From assembly GCA_902536655.1 (NCBI GenBank), contig CACAYF010000007.1:1-64000 (forward strand): a stretch of 64,000 nucleotides of DNA, given 5' to 3'. The notes under the pieces were generated by a model. That model was not told where the DNA came from and did not search any database. It saw nothing but the letters and a program-made list of their open reading frames with translations. The position numbers and the translations under genes are program-made. Source of the DNA: an uncultured Alphaproteobacteria bacterium (GTDB lineage: Bacteria > Pseudomonadota > Alphaproteobacteria > Methylaequorales > Methylaequoraceae). Of the stretch, positions 22,912 to 32,854 are shown piece after piece (the first letter of the stretch is position 1; each line of letters begins with the position of its first letter).

Positions 22912-24033
22912 ATGAAATCTTTAATTCTAACTGATAAATTTAAAATTAAAAATTCAATTAAACTCGATTCTGGAGAATATATAGATTCATGCGAGGTTGC
23001 TTTTAAAACTTTTGGAGAATTAAATAAAAAAAAAACCAATGCAATTTTAGTTTGCCATGCATTATCTGGTGACCAGTTTTGTTCAGAAATCAATCCATTT
23101 ACAATGAAAAAAGGGTGGTGGAACATTTTAATTGGACCTGGAAAAGTTATAGATACGAACATCTTTTTTGTGATATGCAGCAACGTTCTTGGTGGATGCA
23201 TGGGAAGCACTGGTCCATCATCAATCAATCCTAATACCAAAACAAATTATGGATTAAAATTTCCAGTCATTACCATTTCAGATATGGTTAAAGTACAAGA
23301 AAAACTAGTTTCAGCACTGGGCATAAAAAAATTATTTGCAGTAATTGGTGGTTCAATGGGCGGTATGCAAACCTTAGAGTGGGCCACTAGATTTAGCAGT
23401 AAAGTTAATGTTGCAATTCCAATCGCTACATCTTACAGGCATTCTGCTCAAAATATAGCATTTCACGAAATTGGAAGACAAGCTATTATGGCTGATCCAG
23501 TCTGGAACAAAGGAAACTATTATAAAACAAAAAAGGAACCTAAAGGGGGATTGTCGGTTGCTAGGATGATAGCTCATATAACATATTTATCAGAGCATGC
23601 TCTTCAGAGAAAGTTCGGAAGAAACCTTCAAAATAGTAATTTCTTTTCTTTTAATTTTGATACTGATTTCCAAATTGAAAGCTACTTAAAGCATCAGGGA
23701 AGTTCATTTGTAGAAAGATTTGATGCTAATAGTTATCTTTATATAACGAAAGCAATGGACTACTTTGATTTGTCTGCAAGAAATGGTGGTCTTTCAAGAG
23801 TTTTTAAAAATTCAAATGTGAATTTTTGTTTTTTTACATTTACATCAGATTGGTTGTTTCCAACCTCGGAAACAAAGACAATAATAAAGTCATTAAACAG
23901 TTCAAACTCTTTAGTAAGTTTTGTGGAAGTTAAAACAGATAAGGGGCACGATGCATTTCTCTTAGAAGAACCAGAGTTTCACGCAACTCTTAAAGGTTTT
24001 ATAGAGGGACAGATTGGAAAGCATGGAATATGA
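22912..24033 (+). CDS. metX: Homoserine O-acetyltransferase (MetX family)
   Basis: Alpha/beta-hydrolase-fold acyltransferase activating homoserine for direct sulfhydrylation to homocysteine. Visible landmarks: CHALSGDQF, GGCMGSTGPSS and the nucleophile elbow IGGSMGGMQTLEWA; the catalytic Asp is in FTSDWLFP and the His in GHDAFLLE. At 373 aa it is normal. Some MetX proteins use succinyl-CoA; the sequence does not settle this by eye. It overlaps metW by 4 nt. I saw no SAM-II-type riboswitch in the 90-bp leader. Confidence 0.93.
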   Translation: MKSLILTDKFKIKNSIKLDSGEYIDSCEVAFKTFGELNKKKTNAILVCHALSGDQFCSEINPFTMKKGWWNILIGPGKVIDTNIFFVICSNVLGGCMGSTGPSSINPNTKTNYGLKFPVITISDMVKVQEKLVSALGIKKLFAVIGGSMGGMQTLEWATRFSSKVNVAIPIATSYRHSAQNIAFHEIGRQAIMADPVWNKGNYYKTKKEPKGGLSVARMIAHITYLSEHALQRKFGRNLQNSNFFSFNFDTDFQIESYLKHQGSSFVERFDANSYLYITKAMDYFDLSARNGGLSRVFKNSNVNFCFFTFTSDWLFPTSETKTIIKSLNSSNSLVSFVEVKTDKGHDAFLLEEPEFHATLKGFIEGQIGKHGI

Positions 24034-24659
24034 AAAAAAATTTAAGAAATGATCTATTCGTAATTTCTAAGTTGATAAATGATAAAGAAAAAATATTAGA
24101 TGTTGGGTGTGGAACTGGGAATCTTTTGGATTTTCTTTTAAAAACAAAAAAAGCTGACTGCAGAGGAATTGAGATAAGTCAATCAGGAGTAAATGAGTGT
24201 GTTAAGAAAGGATTGTCAGTTATCCAAGGAGACGCTAACTATGATTTAGATGATTATCCTAATAATGCATTTAGTACTGTGATTTTAAGTCAAACAATTC
24301 AAGCAATGATTTTTCCTGATGTTGTTATAAAAAATTTAATACGGATCGGAAGGAGAGCTATAATTTCATTTCCAAATTTTGGGTACTGGAAAGTTAGGAG
24401 AGATTTATTAGTAGGAGGCAAAATGCCAAAAAACAATATCCTTCCTTATGAATGGTTTGATACACCAAATATTCATTTATGCTCATCTAAGGATTTTCAA
24501 ATATTTTGTGAAAAAAATAAAATAATAATAGAAAAGTTTATTTGTCTTAGTGAAAAAGGAAATCAAATGAAAACAAATTATTTTTCAAATTTATTTGCGT
24601 ATCAAGTAATATTTTGTGTTTCAAAAAAAAAAAAAGTTGATAAAAATAAGTTGTGTTAG
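24030..24659 (+). CDS. metW: Methionine biosynthesis protein MetW
   Basis: Class I SAM-methyltransferase-fold protein that accompanies MetX in proteobacteria and supports its activity. SAM motif I is ILDVGCGTGNLLDFL near residue 28; the family stretch FPNFGYWKVRRDLLVGGKMP and LPYEWFDTPNIHLCSSKDF are clear. Length 209 aa is typical. It overlaps metX (ATGA) and the gloB start lies inside its last codons. A 13-A run (24623-24635) near the 3' end encodes the Lys-rich tail and is a potential slippage site. Confidence 0.93.
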   Translation: MKKNLRNDLFVISKLINDKEKILDVGCGTGNLLDFLLKTKKADCRGIEISQSGVNECVKKGLSVIQGDANYDLDDYPNNAFSTVILSQTIQAMIFPDVVIKNLIRIGRRAIISFPNFGYWKVRRDLLVGGKMPKNNILPYEWFDTPNIHLCSSKDFQIFCEKNKIIIEKFICLSEKGNQMKTNYFSNLFAYQVIFCVSKKKKVDKNKLC

Positions 24660-25417
24660 AAATAATTCAAATTCCGTTATTATCAGATAACTATTCATAT
24701 ATAATTATAGACAAAAATACTAACACGACTGGTTGTATTGATCCGTCAGTTGCAAAGAACGTTGTAAATATATTAAAGAAAAAAGGAATTGGTCTCGATT
24801 TCATTTTGAATACTCATCATCATCATGATCACGTTGGTGGAAATAAAGAGCTCAAAGAAATCTATAACTGCAAAATTATTGGATGCTTCAATGATCAAAA
24901 AAGAATTCCAGGAATAGATATTAAATTGAAAGATAATGAAAATTATAATATTGGTGACAGCTTATTTAAAGTGATTAACACACCAGGTCATACAATTGGG
25001 CATATTTGCTTTTATTTTATGGATCAAAATTTTTTATTTTGTGGAGATACAATTTTCTCATTAGGTTGTGGAAGACTTTTTGAGGGTTCATATGAACAAA
25101 TGACAGAATCAATTTTAAAAATTCGTTCTTTGCCTGATTGTACTAAAATATTTTGTGGGCATGAGTATACGGAATCAAACGCAAAATTTGCAGAGTTTCT
25201 TGATTCTGGAGATGACTTGTTAAAAAAGAAAGTATCTCAAATAAAAAGAGATAGGTCGATGTCAAAACCAACGGTTCCAACATTACTGAAAGAAGAGAAA
25301 ATGTTTAATCCATTTATGAAGTTTGACAACTCACAGTATTTAGATTCTATAAAAATTGAAAACATTTCAGATGTAGAAAATTTCAAAAAGATCCGGATTA
25401 TGAAAGATAATTTTTAA
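24653..25417 (+). CDS. gloB: Hydroxyacylglutathione hydrolase (glyoxalase II)
   Basis: Binuclear-metal enzyme hydrolysing S-lactoylglutathione to lactate and glutathione, completing methylglyoxal detoxification. The metallo-beta-lactamase motif is NTHHHHDHVGGNKEL, with further ligands in TPGHTIGHICFY, FCGDTIFSLGCGRLFEG and FCGHEYTESNAKF. The C-terminal helical domain is of normal size (254 aa). It starts at GTG within the end of metW. Its stop codon shares TTAA with the stop of the convergent phaB. Glyoxalase I is not in the window. Confidence 0.94.
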   Translation: MLEIIQIPLLSDNYSYIIIDKNTNTTGCIDPSVAKNVVNILKKKGIGLDFILNTHHHHDHVGGNKELKEIYNCKIIGCFNDQKRIPGIDIKLKDNENYNIGDSLFKVINTPGHTIGHICFYFMDQNFLFCGDTIFSLGCGRLFEGSYEQMTESILKIRSLPDCTKIFCGHEYTESNAKFAEFLDSGDDLLKKKVSQIKRDRSMSKPTVPTLLKEEKMFNPFMKFDNSQYLDSIKIENISDVENFKKIRIMKDNF

Positions 25418-26136
25418 TCCATCCACAAGCCGCCATTTATAGATATAGTTGAACCATTAATATAATTTGCTTTATCTGAAACAAGATAACTTACCATTTC
25501 TGCGACTTCATCAGCTTCCCCTAATCTTTTATTCGGTATGGTTTCGATAATTGATTTTAAGATGTCTTCTCGGATGGCTGCGACCATCTCTGTATTGATG
25601 TAACCAGGACAGACTACATTAGAGGTAATACCCTTACTAGCACTTTCGAGTGCTAAAGACTTGGAGAAACCTATCAGAGCAGACTTTGTCGCTGCATAGT
25701 TCGTTTGACCAAACTGCCCCTTTTGTCCGTTCACAGATGAAATGTGGACTATTCTTCCAAAGCTATTTTCCCTCATTTTATTAATTACTAATGATGTCAT
25801 ATTAAAGACTGAATTTAAGTTAACATCAATAACTTTCTGCCAGTTATCTTTACTCATTTTATGAAGCGGTGCGTCTCTGGTTATCCCTGCATTATTGATT
25901 AGAATATCAACATTCTTATAATCCTCATAAATTTGAGAAATAGATTTTTTACATTCATCAAAATTACCAACGTCCCACTTAACTACTTCGATATTATTTT
26001 CTTTAGAGAACGATCTAGCAGCATCGTCATTGCTTGCATAATTAGCAATTACCTCAAAGTTTGATGACTTTAATTTTTTGGATATTGACGCACCTATTCC
26101 TCTAGTACCACCTGTTACAATAGCTATTTTTGTCAT
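25414..26136 (-). CDS. phaB: Acetoacetyl-CoA reductase
   Basis: NADPH-dependent short-chain dehydrogenase reducing acetoacetyl-CoA to (R)-3-hydroxybutyryl-CoA. Cofactor motif VTGGTRGIGASI, NNAGITRD, the Ser of HISSVNGQKGQFGQTNYAATKSAL with the YxxxK pair, and CPGYINTEM are all in place. GQFGQTNY is typical of PhaB, against FabG. At 240 aa it is normal. It overlaps phaA by 4 nt. No PHB synthase is in the window; with ccr present, the pair more likely feeds the ethylmalonyl-CoA pathway, though storage polymer synthesis remains possible. Confidence 0.92.
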   Translation of the reverse strand: MTKIAIVTGGTRGIGASISKKLKSSNFEVIANYASNDDAARSFSKENNIEVVKWDVGNFDECKKSISQIYEDYKNVDILINNAGITRDAPLHKMSKDNWQKVIDVNLNSVFNMTSLVINKMRENSFGRIVHISSVNGQKGQFGQTNYAATKSALIGFSKSLALESASKGITSNVVCPGYINTEMVAAIREDILKSIIETIPNKRLGEADEVAEMVSYLVSDKANYINGSTISINGGLWMD

Positions 26137-27311
26137 TGTTTTCTTTCAACACACATTGCAACTCCCTGACCTCCTCCAATGCACAATGTTGCAATTCCCT
26201 TTGTTTTATTTTGTCTTTCAAGTTCGTGAATTAAAGTTACTAAGATTCTAGTTCCTGATGCTCCTATTGGGTGACCTAAAGCAATAGCTCCTCCGCTCAC
26301 ATTCACTTTATTCATATCCCATTTAAGTTCATTAGATACCGCTAAAGATTGGGCAGCAAAAGCTTCATTTGCTTCAATTAGGTCAAGATCATCCATAGAC
26401 CATTTAGCTTCTTCAAGAGCTTTTTTTACAGCTGGTACAGGACCAATACCCATAATGGATGGGTCTACTCCGATTGTTGAAGATGACACTATGCTTACAA
26501 GTGGTTTCAATCCTAATTCATTGGCTTTGTCTTTTTTCATAACCAACACGGCTGCTGCTCCGTCATTTAATCCAGATGCATTACCTGCTGTTACGGTTCC
26601 TTCCTTATCAAAGACAGGTTTTAAAGATTTTATTTTTTCAAGTGTAGTTCCATGTCGAGGAAATTCGTCCGTATCAAACAATATTTCTTCTTTCTTTGAT
26701 GTAATCTTTACTGAAGTTATTTCATTTTTAAAGTGATTGTTCTTTTGAGCATTTTCGGCCTTATTTTGTGAGTTTGTTGCGAATTTATCCTGTTCGTCTT
26801 TTGATATATTAAATTTTTCTGCAATATTTTCTGCAGTTGTTCCCATATGATAATTATTCATAGCACACCAAAGTCCGTCAACAATCATGCTGTCTTTGAT
26901 TTTACCATCTCCCATTTTTAGTCCATTTCTTAGGTTTATTGTATGATGAGCATTTGACATGCTTTCTTGACCACCAGCAATTACAATTTCACTTTGACCA
27001 GACAATATTGATTGACAAGCTATCATAACTGATCTTAATCCAGATCCGCAAACTTGATTTATTGTAAGAGCACTCACTTTTTCAGGGAGGTTTGATAGCA
27101 TGCATGTTTGCCTAGCAGGATTTTGTCCCGATCCACCTGTTAAAACTTGACCCATAATAATTTCATCAATTAAATCTTTTGAAATTTCTGACTCTGAAAT
27201 TATTGAGTCTATAACTGAACTACCTAATTGAGGAGCTGAAAAGTTTGATAAACTCCCCATAAATTTCCCAATAGGAAGCCTTTTAGCAGTAGTTATAACT
27301 ATTTCGTTCAT
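26133..27311 (-). CDS. phaA: Acetyl-CoA acetyltransferase (beta-ketothiolase)
   Basis: Condenses two acetyl-CoA to acetoacetyl-CoA. All thiolase signatures are present: the acyl-carrying Cys in NQVCGSGLRS near residue 88, NEAFAAQ, GGAIALGHPIGASGTR with the catalytic His, and the second Cys in TLCIGGGQG near the C-terminus. The 392-aa length is standard for the biosynthetic class. It is the first gene of phaA-phaB and is divergent from rplU. Together with PhaB it supplies the C4-CoA substrate chain used by Ccr. Confidence 0.95.
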   Translation of the reverse strand: MNEIVITTAKRLPIGKFMGSLSNFSAPQLGSSVIDSIISESEISKDLIDEIIMGQVLTGGSGQNPARQTCMLSNLPEKVSALTINQVCGSGLRSVMIACQSILSGQSEIVIAGGQESMSNAHHTINLRNGLKMGDGKIKDSMIVDGLWCAMNNYHMGTTAENIAEKFNISKDEQDKFATNSQNKAENAQKNNHFKNEITSVKITSKKEEILFDTDEFPRHGTTLEKIKSLKPVFDKEGTVTAGNASGLNDGAAAVLVMKKDKANELGLKPLVSIVSSSTIGVDPSIMGIGPVPAVKKALEEAKWSMDDLDLIEANEAFAAQSLAVSNELKWDMNKVNVSGGAIALGHPIGASGTRILVTLIHELERQNKTKGIATLCIGGGQGVAMCVERKQ

Positions 27312-27383
27312 ATGAATTACCGATATGTAAATTTAATAACATAATAAATAAATTTAACAACAAAAATTACTTAAAGTAATGAA

Positions 27384-27411
27384 TTGACAAAAAGTTCTTA
27401 ACAAATATAAA
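27384..27411 (+). promoter_or_regulatory. Sigma-70-type promoter for rplU-rpmA-obgE
   Basis: Perfect -35 TTGACA (27384-27389), 16-bp spacer, TATAAA (27406-27411), giving a short leader before rplU. The same 16-bp spacing recurs in the hisC and metX promoters. Confidence 0.65.
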
Positions 27412-27444
27412 TTAAAATAAAAAGAACAGATAATAAGTATTTTG

Positions 27445-27846
27445 ATGATAGCTATATTTGAAAATAGGGGCAAACAGTACAAAGCAAAAATAGGGGATTT
27501 TTTGAAACTTCCAAAAATCAGTACACTTAAAAAGAATGACAATGTTACTTTTGATAAAGTGATTTTTATTAAGGATGACAAAGGTCAAACAATTATAGGA
27601 TCACCGTTAGTGAGTGGAGTTCAAATTATTTGTCAGGTTATCGAGCAGATTAGAGACAAAAAAATCATTGTTTTCAAAAAAAAAAGAAGACATAACTACA
27701 GAAGAAAGATTGGTCATCGCCAAGATCTGACACTCATAAAAATTAAAGAAATTAAAATGGCTAATCAATCTACCACACCTAAGAAAGACATTACTTCATC
27801 TAAGGAGAAAGTTAAATCTACCAAAGGGGAATCAAATGGCCCATAA
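27445..27846 (+). CDS. rplU: Ribosomal protein L21 with C-terminal tail
   Basis: Large-subunit protein that binds 23S r[21 protein letters not shown] at the start and the basic [18 protein letters not shown] near residues 75-92 define L21. The core ends near residue 105; about 28 further residues rich in Lys, Ser and Thr (ending STKGESNGP) form a low-complexity tail. I start at ATG 27445, not the TTG at 27442. The end overlaps rpmA by 11 bp. It is preceded by a good promoter. Confidence 0.95.
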   Translation: MIAIFENRGKQYKAKIGDFLKLPKISTLKKNDNVTFDKVIFIKDDKGQTIIGSPLVSGVQIICQVIEQIRDKKIIVFKKKRRHNYRRKIGHRQDLTLIKIKEIKMANQSTTPKKDITSSKEKVKSTKGESNGP

Positions 27847-28093
27847 AAAAGCAGGTGGAAGTACAAGAAACGGAAGAGATAGTGCAGGTAGAAGGCTTGG
27901 CGTAAAAAAATTTGGAGGCGAAGTCGTAGTACCTGGTAATATTATAATTAGGCAAAGAGGAACTAAATATCATCCTGGAAAAAACGTTTCCATTGGAAAA
28001 GATCATACTATTTTTGCAATTAAAGAAGGAGTGGTTTCTTTTGAAAAGAAATCTGGGAATAAATCCTTTGTAAATGTAGATCAAAAAAAATAA
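27836..28093 (+). CDS. rpmA: Ribosomal protein L27
   Basis: Large-subunit protein near the peptidyl-transferase centre. [28 protein letters not shown] is the invariant N-terminus, without the cleavable leader seen in Firmicutes, and [13 protein letters not shown] follows. It is 85 aa, as in other proteobacteria. It overlaps the end of rplU and is followed by obgE after 9 nt, the conserved rplU-rpmA-obgE order. Confidence 0.97.
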   Translation: MAHKKAGGSTRNGRDSAGRRLGVKKFGGEVVVPGNIIIRQRGTKYHPGKNVSIGKDHTIFAIKEGVVSFEKKSGNKSFVNVDQKK

Positions 28094-29091
<998 letters not shown>

Positions 29092-29092
<1 letters not shown>

Positions 29093-30207
29093 TGAATAAT
29101 TTATCAATCTTAAATGCAAAAAAAGTGGTAATAAAAATAGGATCATCATTGTTAGTTTCTAATAGTAAATTTAATTCAAAATGGTTAGAGACGTTTATAG
29201 AAGATTTAATTTTCCTCAAAAATAAAAATATTGATATTCTAATTGTTGCATCCGGCTCAGTTTCATTAGGTAAGGTCTATTTGAATATAGAAAAAAAAAA
29301 GCTTAGGATTCATGAAAAACAAGCTTGTGCCGCATGTGGACAAGCAATTCTGATGAATAATTTCAAAAAAACATTTGAGAAAAAAAAGTTACCCGTAGCA
29401 CAAATCCTTCTTACCTATTCTGATACTGAAGACAGGAAAAAAAGTCTGAACTCAAAAGAAACCATCTTTGAATTGTTTAAATGTAATGTAATTCCAATTG
29501 TAAATGAAAATGATTCCGTTGCAGTAGATGAATTAAAATTTGGAGATAACGATAGACTTGCTGCAAGAGTTGCTCAGATAATAGATGCAAACGTTTTAAT
29601 ACTTCTTAGTGATGTGGACGGATTGTTCACCGTTAACCCAAAAAAAAACAATAATGCAATGCTAATTAGAGAAGTGGAGAAAATTAATAAGACAATATAT
29701 GACATGGCTAGTACAGAAACCAATAATCATGGAACTGGCGGGATGTATACAAAGATAGAAGCAGCCGAGATTGCATCTGAATCTGGCTGCGATACAATAA
29801 TTTGTAGAGGAACAAAAAAAAACCCAATTAGCGAATATTTAAAAAAAGAGATTGGAACAATATTTAAAGGAAAAGTTAATAATGATAAAGGTTTTAAAAA
29901 ATGGCTAGCTGGAACTATTAAAGTGGAAGGAGATATATTTCTAGACAATGGAGCTGTTGAGGCTGTTTCAAACGGTGCAAGTATTTTACCGAGCGGTATC
30001 CAAAAAATAACTGGAAAATTTTTTAAAGGTGATATAATTAACATTAAAAATAAAAACGGAAAAAAAATTGGAAAAGGGATTACTTATTACGATTCATTTG
30101 AACTTTTAAAGATATTGGGTAAAAAAACATCAGAAATAAAAAAATCATTGGGTTATGACGGTAGAAATGAAATAGTCCATAGAGATTATTTGACATTAAA
30201 TGAATAA
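29092..30207 (+). CDS. proB: Glutamate 5-kinase
   Basis: First enzyme of proline synthesis, phosphorylating glutamate. KKVVIKIGSSLLVS opens the amino-acid-kinase domain, IVNENDSVAVDELKFGDNDRLAARVA is the substrate region, and GTGGMYTKIEAAEIA follows. A C-terminal PUA domain (about 280-371) is present, with ASILPSGIQKITGKFFKGD. The ORF track begins at an upstream GTG inside obgE; ATG 29092 gives the normal start MNNLSILNAKKVV. It overlaps proA by 8 bp. Confidence 0.95.
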
Positions 30208-31468
30208 ACAAAAAAAAATTGAAGAAGAAGTATTAAAAATTGGGAGGAAGGCCAAAGAAGCGTCCTTAAAAATTTCTTTACTTTCTTCCAAAAAAAAAAA
30301 GAATATTCTATTAGATGCAGCTGAAAATTTAAAAAAAAATAAACAATTAATTATTGAACATAACGCAATAGATATTGAAGAAAATAAAAATAACTTAAAT
30401 TCGTCTCTTCTTGACAGACTGATGTTAGATTCCAATAGAATTGATAATATTTGTAAAGGTCTAGTTGAAATCTCAGAGTTAGACGATCCAATTGGTAAAA
30501 TTCTAGGAGAATGGACAAGACCAAACGGTTTAAAAATACAAAAAGTCTCAATTCCGCTTGGTGTTATAGGGGTGATATATGAATCAAGGCCTAACGTTGC
30601 TGCAGATGCGGCAGGCTTGTGTTTAAAATCTGGGAATCCACTTATTTTAAGAGGGGGGAGTGAAAGTTATCATTCTTCCTCAAAAATAGTAGAGATCATA
30701 AATCAATCTCTTAGAAAATTTGAACTTCCTGAAGGAACTTTACAGAATATTCCAACAAAAGACAGATTAGCCGTAGGAGCCTTAATCAAAATGGATGAAT
30801 ATGTCGATGTTATTATCCCTAGAGGTGGAAGATCCCTAATTGAAAGAGTGTCAGATGAAAGCAGAGTGCACGTTATCAAACACCTGGATGGCATTTGTCA
30901 TACTTACATTCACAAATCAGCTGACGAGGTAATAAGCAAGAACGTTACCTTAAATGCAAAAATGAGAAGACCTGGAATTTGTGGTGCAACAGAAACAATT
31001 CTTTGTGATAAAGAGGTGGTCAAAACCCATCTACCAAGATTGATTAAATCGTTATCTGACTCAGGTTGTGAGATTAGGGGGGATAGTTATGTAAAAGAAA
31101 TTAACTCAATTATAATTAAAGCAAAAAAAGAGGATTGGAAAACAGAATATTTGGATAAAATAGTGTCTATAAAAACAGTTAACGAAGGAGTAGAGGAAGC
31201 AGTTGATCACATAAATAATTATGGATCTGGACATACAGACGCAATTATTTCTAATGATAAAAAAGCTACAGAATTTTTTTTGAATAATGTTGATAGTGGT
31301 ATTGTAATGCATAATACTTCTACACAATTTGCGGATGGTGGAGAATTTGGAATGGGAGCGGAAATAGGAATTTCAACTTCAAAAGTTCACGCGAGGGGAC
31401 CAGTAGGAGTTGCCCAACTTACGAGTTTCAAATATAAAGTGAGAGGGAAAGGACAAGTTAGACCCTAG
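30200..31468 (+). CDS. proA: Gamma-glutamyl phosphate reductase
   Basis: NADPH-dependent second enzyme of proline synthesis. VSIPLGVIGVIYESRPNVAADAAGL, DVIIPRGGRSLIERV, the catalytic Cys region RRPGICGATETIL and the C-terminal EFGMGAEIGISTSKVHARGPVG are diagnostic. At 422 aa it is normal. The gene overlaps proB; nadD follows. An 11-A run (30290-30300) lies in the first 40 codons, encoding SSKKKKN, a possible slippage position. Confidence 0.96.
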   Translation: MNKQKKIEEEVLKIGRKAKEASLKISLLSSKKKKNILLDAAENLKKNKQLIIEHNAIDIEENKNNLNSSLLDRLMLDSNRIDNICKGLVEISELDDPIGKILGEWTRPNGLKIQKVSIPLGVIGVIYESRPNVAADAAGLCLKSGNPLILRGGSESYHSSSKIVEIINQSLRKFELPEGTLQNIPTKDRLAVGALIKMDEYVDVIIPRGGRSLIERVSDESRVHVIKHLDGICHTYIHKSADEVISKNVTLNAKMRRPGICGATETILCDKEVVKTHLPRLIKSLSDSGCEIRGDSYVKEINSIIIKAKKEDWKTEYLDKIVSIKTVNEGVEEAVDHINNYGSGHTDAIISNDKKATEFFLNNVDSGIVMHNTSTQFADGGEFGMGAEIGISTSKVHARGPVGVAQLTSFKYKVRGKGQVRP

Positions 31469-31490
31469 TTTGAATAAATCTACTAGAAAA

Positions 31491-32039
31491 ATGATTGGAA
31501 TTTTAGGTGGATCTTTTGATCCACCTCATGATGGACACAAGTTTATAAGTCAATACGCATTGATGAGATTAAATCTGCAAGAAGTCTGGTGGATTGTTAC
31601 ATTTAAAAATCCTTTAAAAACAAAAAGTAATAGCTACGCAAAAAGACTTAAGAAGGTAAAAAAGTTTTTAAAACATAGAAGAATAAAAATCCTAGAAATT
31701 AGAGCAGACAAAAATATATATGCAATCGACACAATTTTATATATAAAAAACAAATTTAAGAACAAAAAGTTTATTTGGCTTATGGGAACTGATAATCTTG
31801 AAAATCTACACGAGTGGAAAGAATGGAAAAAAATATTTTATAATATTCCCATTGCAATTTTTGGTAGACCGTCTTACTCTTTAAATATTACAAAAAGTAA
31901 AGCGTTATTTTTTTTTAGGAAGGCAAGAATTAAAAATATTCTTTTTGAAAAGTCACATTCAATTTTACCTCCAAGTTGGTCTTTTATAAGTGGTTTGAAA
32001 AATCATTTATCCTCCTCATGTATAAGAAAGTCAAAATGA
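31491..32039 (+). CDS. nadD: Nicotinate-nucleotide adenylyltransferase
   Basis: Adenylates nicotinate mononucleotide in NAD synthesis. The nucleotidyltransferase signature GILGGSFDPPHDGH is at the N-terminus, WLMGTDNLENLHEWKEW in the middle, and a form of the ISSTxIR motif, LSSSCIR, at the C-terminus, after which the protein ends within a few residues. I choose ATG 31491 (182 aa), since the TTG at 31470 adds residues outside the fold. It overlaps rsfS by ATGA. NadA and NadC of the same pathway are encoded near 50 kb. Confidence 0.92.
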   Translation: MIGILGGSFDPPHDGHKFISQYALMRLNLQEVWWIVTFKNPLKTKSNSYAKRLKKVKKFLKHRRIKILEIRADKNIYAIDTILYIKNKFKNKKFIWLMGTDNLENLHEWKEWKKIFYNIPIAIFGRPSYSLNITKSKALFFFRKARIKNILFEKSHSILPPSWSFISGLKNHLSSSCIRKSK

Positions 32040-32392
32040 AAGTAAATGTAGAAGCTGACACTCTCCTTAATAAAATCGTCAAAGATCTTCAAGATGTTAA
32101 AGCAAAAGATATTCAAATTATTGATATAAAAAATAGAAGTGCCTTAGGAGATTATATGATTATTGTTAGTGGAACATCGTCGAGACATATAAATTCTATT
32201 GTTGCCAATATTGTAAAATTGAATAAGAATCACATTCTGTCAACTGAAGGCATTAACTCTACAGATTGGTTAATAGTAGATTTTGGTGATATTATTTTGA
32301 ATGTTTTTAAACCGGAAACAAGGGAACATTATTCGCTCGAAAAAATTTGGAAAAACAATGATTTGGAAGATGAAAAATTTCGATTTGGATAG
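32036..32392 (+). CDS. rsfS: Ribosome silencing factor RsfS
   Basis: Binds ribosomal protein L14 and blocks subunit joining in nutrient shortage. Family features: KDLQDVKAKDIQIIDIKNRSALGDYMIIVSGTSSRHI and the C-terminal DWLIVDFGDIILNVFKPETREHYSLEKIW. The ORF-track start at 31976 lies far inside nadD; ATG 32036 (overlapping the nadD stop as ATGA) gives the normal 118-aa protein MKVNVEADTLL. The nadD-rsfS-rlmH order is widely conserved. Confidence 0.94.
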   Translation: MKVNVEADTLLNKIVKDLQDVKAKDIQIIDIKNRSALGDYMIIVSGTSSRHINSIVANIVKLNKNHILSTEGINSTDWLIVDFGDIILNVFKPETREHYSLEKIWKNNDLEDEKFRFG

Positions 32393-32394
32393 AT

Positions 32395-32847
32395 ATGATT
32401 ATTAATATCTTATCTTTAGGTAAGTTTAAAATGAACCAAACTTATAAAAGTATTTTTGAATACTACAGAAAAAGAATTAAGTTTAAGACAGTTTTGATAG
32501 AATTAAAAACCTATAAAACAAACAAAAAGAGAGAATTAGAAAAACTAGAAATTCTCAAGTATTTGAAAAATCAAGATCACAACAATGTCTTAGTCTTGGA
32601 TACACGTGGAGAAAATTTATCAAGTTTAAAGTTTGCAAATTTCTTAAAAAACAAAATAAATTCAGGTTGTAAGAGGTTAGATTTTATAATTGGCAGCGAG
32701 GCAGGGCTCGACAATTTTTTTAAAGATTCATTTTCTACGATCTCATTTGGCAATCAAACCTGGCCACACCTTCTGGTTAGAGTTATGTTAATTGAACAAA
32801 TATACAGGGGTTTAGAAATTATAAAAAATTCTCGATACCACAAATAG
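32395..32847 (+). CDS. rlmH: 23S rRNA pseudouridine-1915 N3-methyltransferase RlmH
   Basis: SPOUT-class methyltransferase modifying m3-psi1915 in helix 69 of 23S rRNA. Recognised from NILSLGKFK at the start, LVLDTRGENLSSLKFA, the SAM-knot segment DFIIGSEAGLD (IGGxxG in most relatives, here IGSEAG) and the C-terminal TWPHLLVRVMLIEQIYRGLEI. It is 150 aa, as usual. It sits 2 nt after rsfS and 7 nt before gpmI. Confidence 0.94.
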   Translation: MIINILSLGKFKMNQTYKSIFEYYRKRIKFKTVLIELKTYKTNKKRELEKLEILKYLKNQDHNNVLVLDTRGENLSSLKFANFLKNKINSGCKRLDFIIGSEAGLDNFFKDSFSTISFGNQTWPHLLVRVMLIEQIYRGLEIIKNSRYHK

Positions 32848-32854
32848 CCATAAA

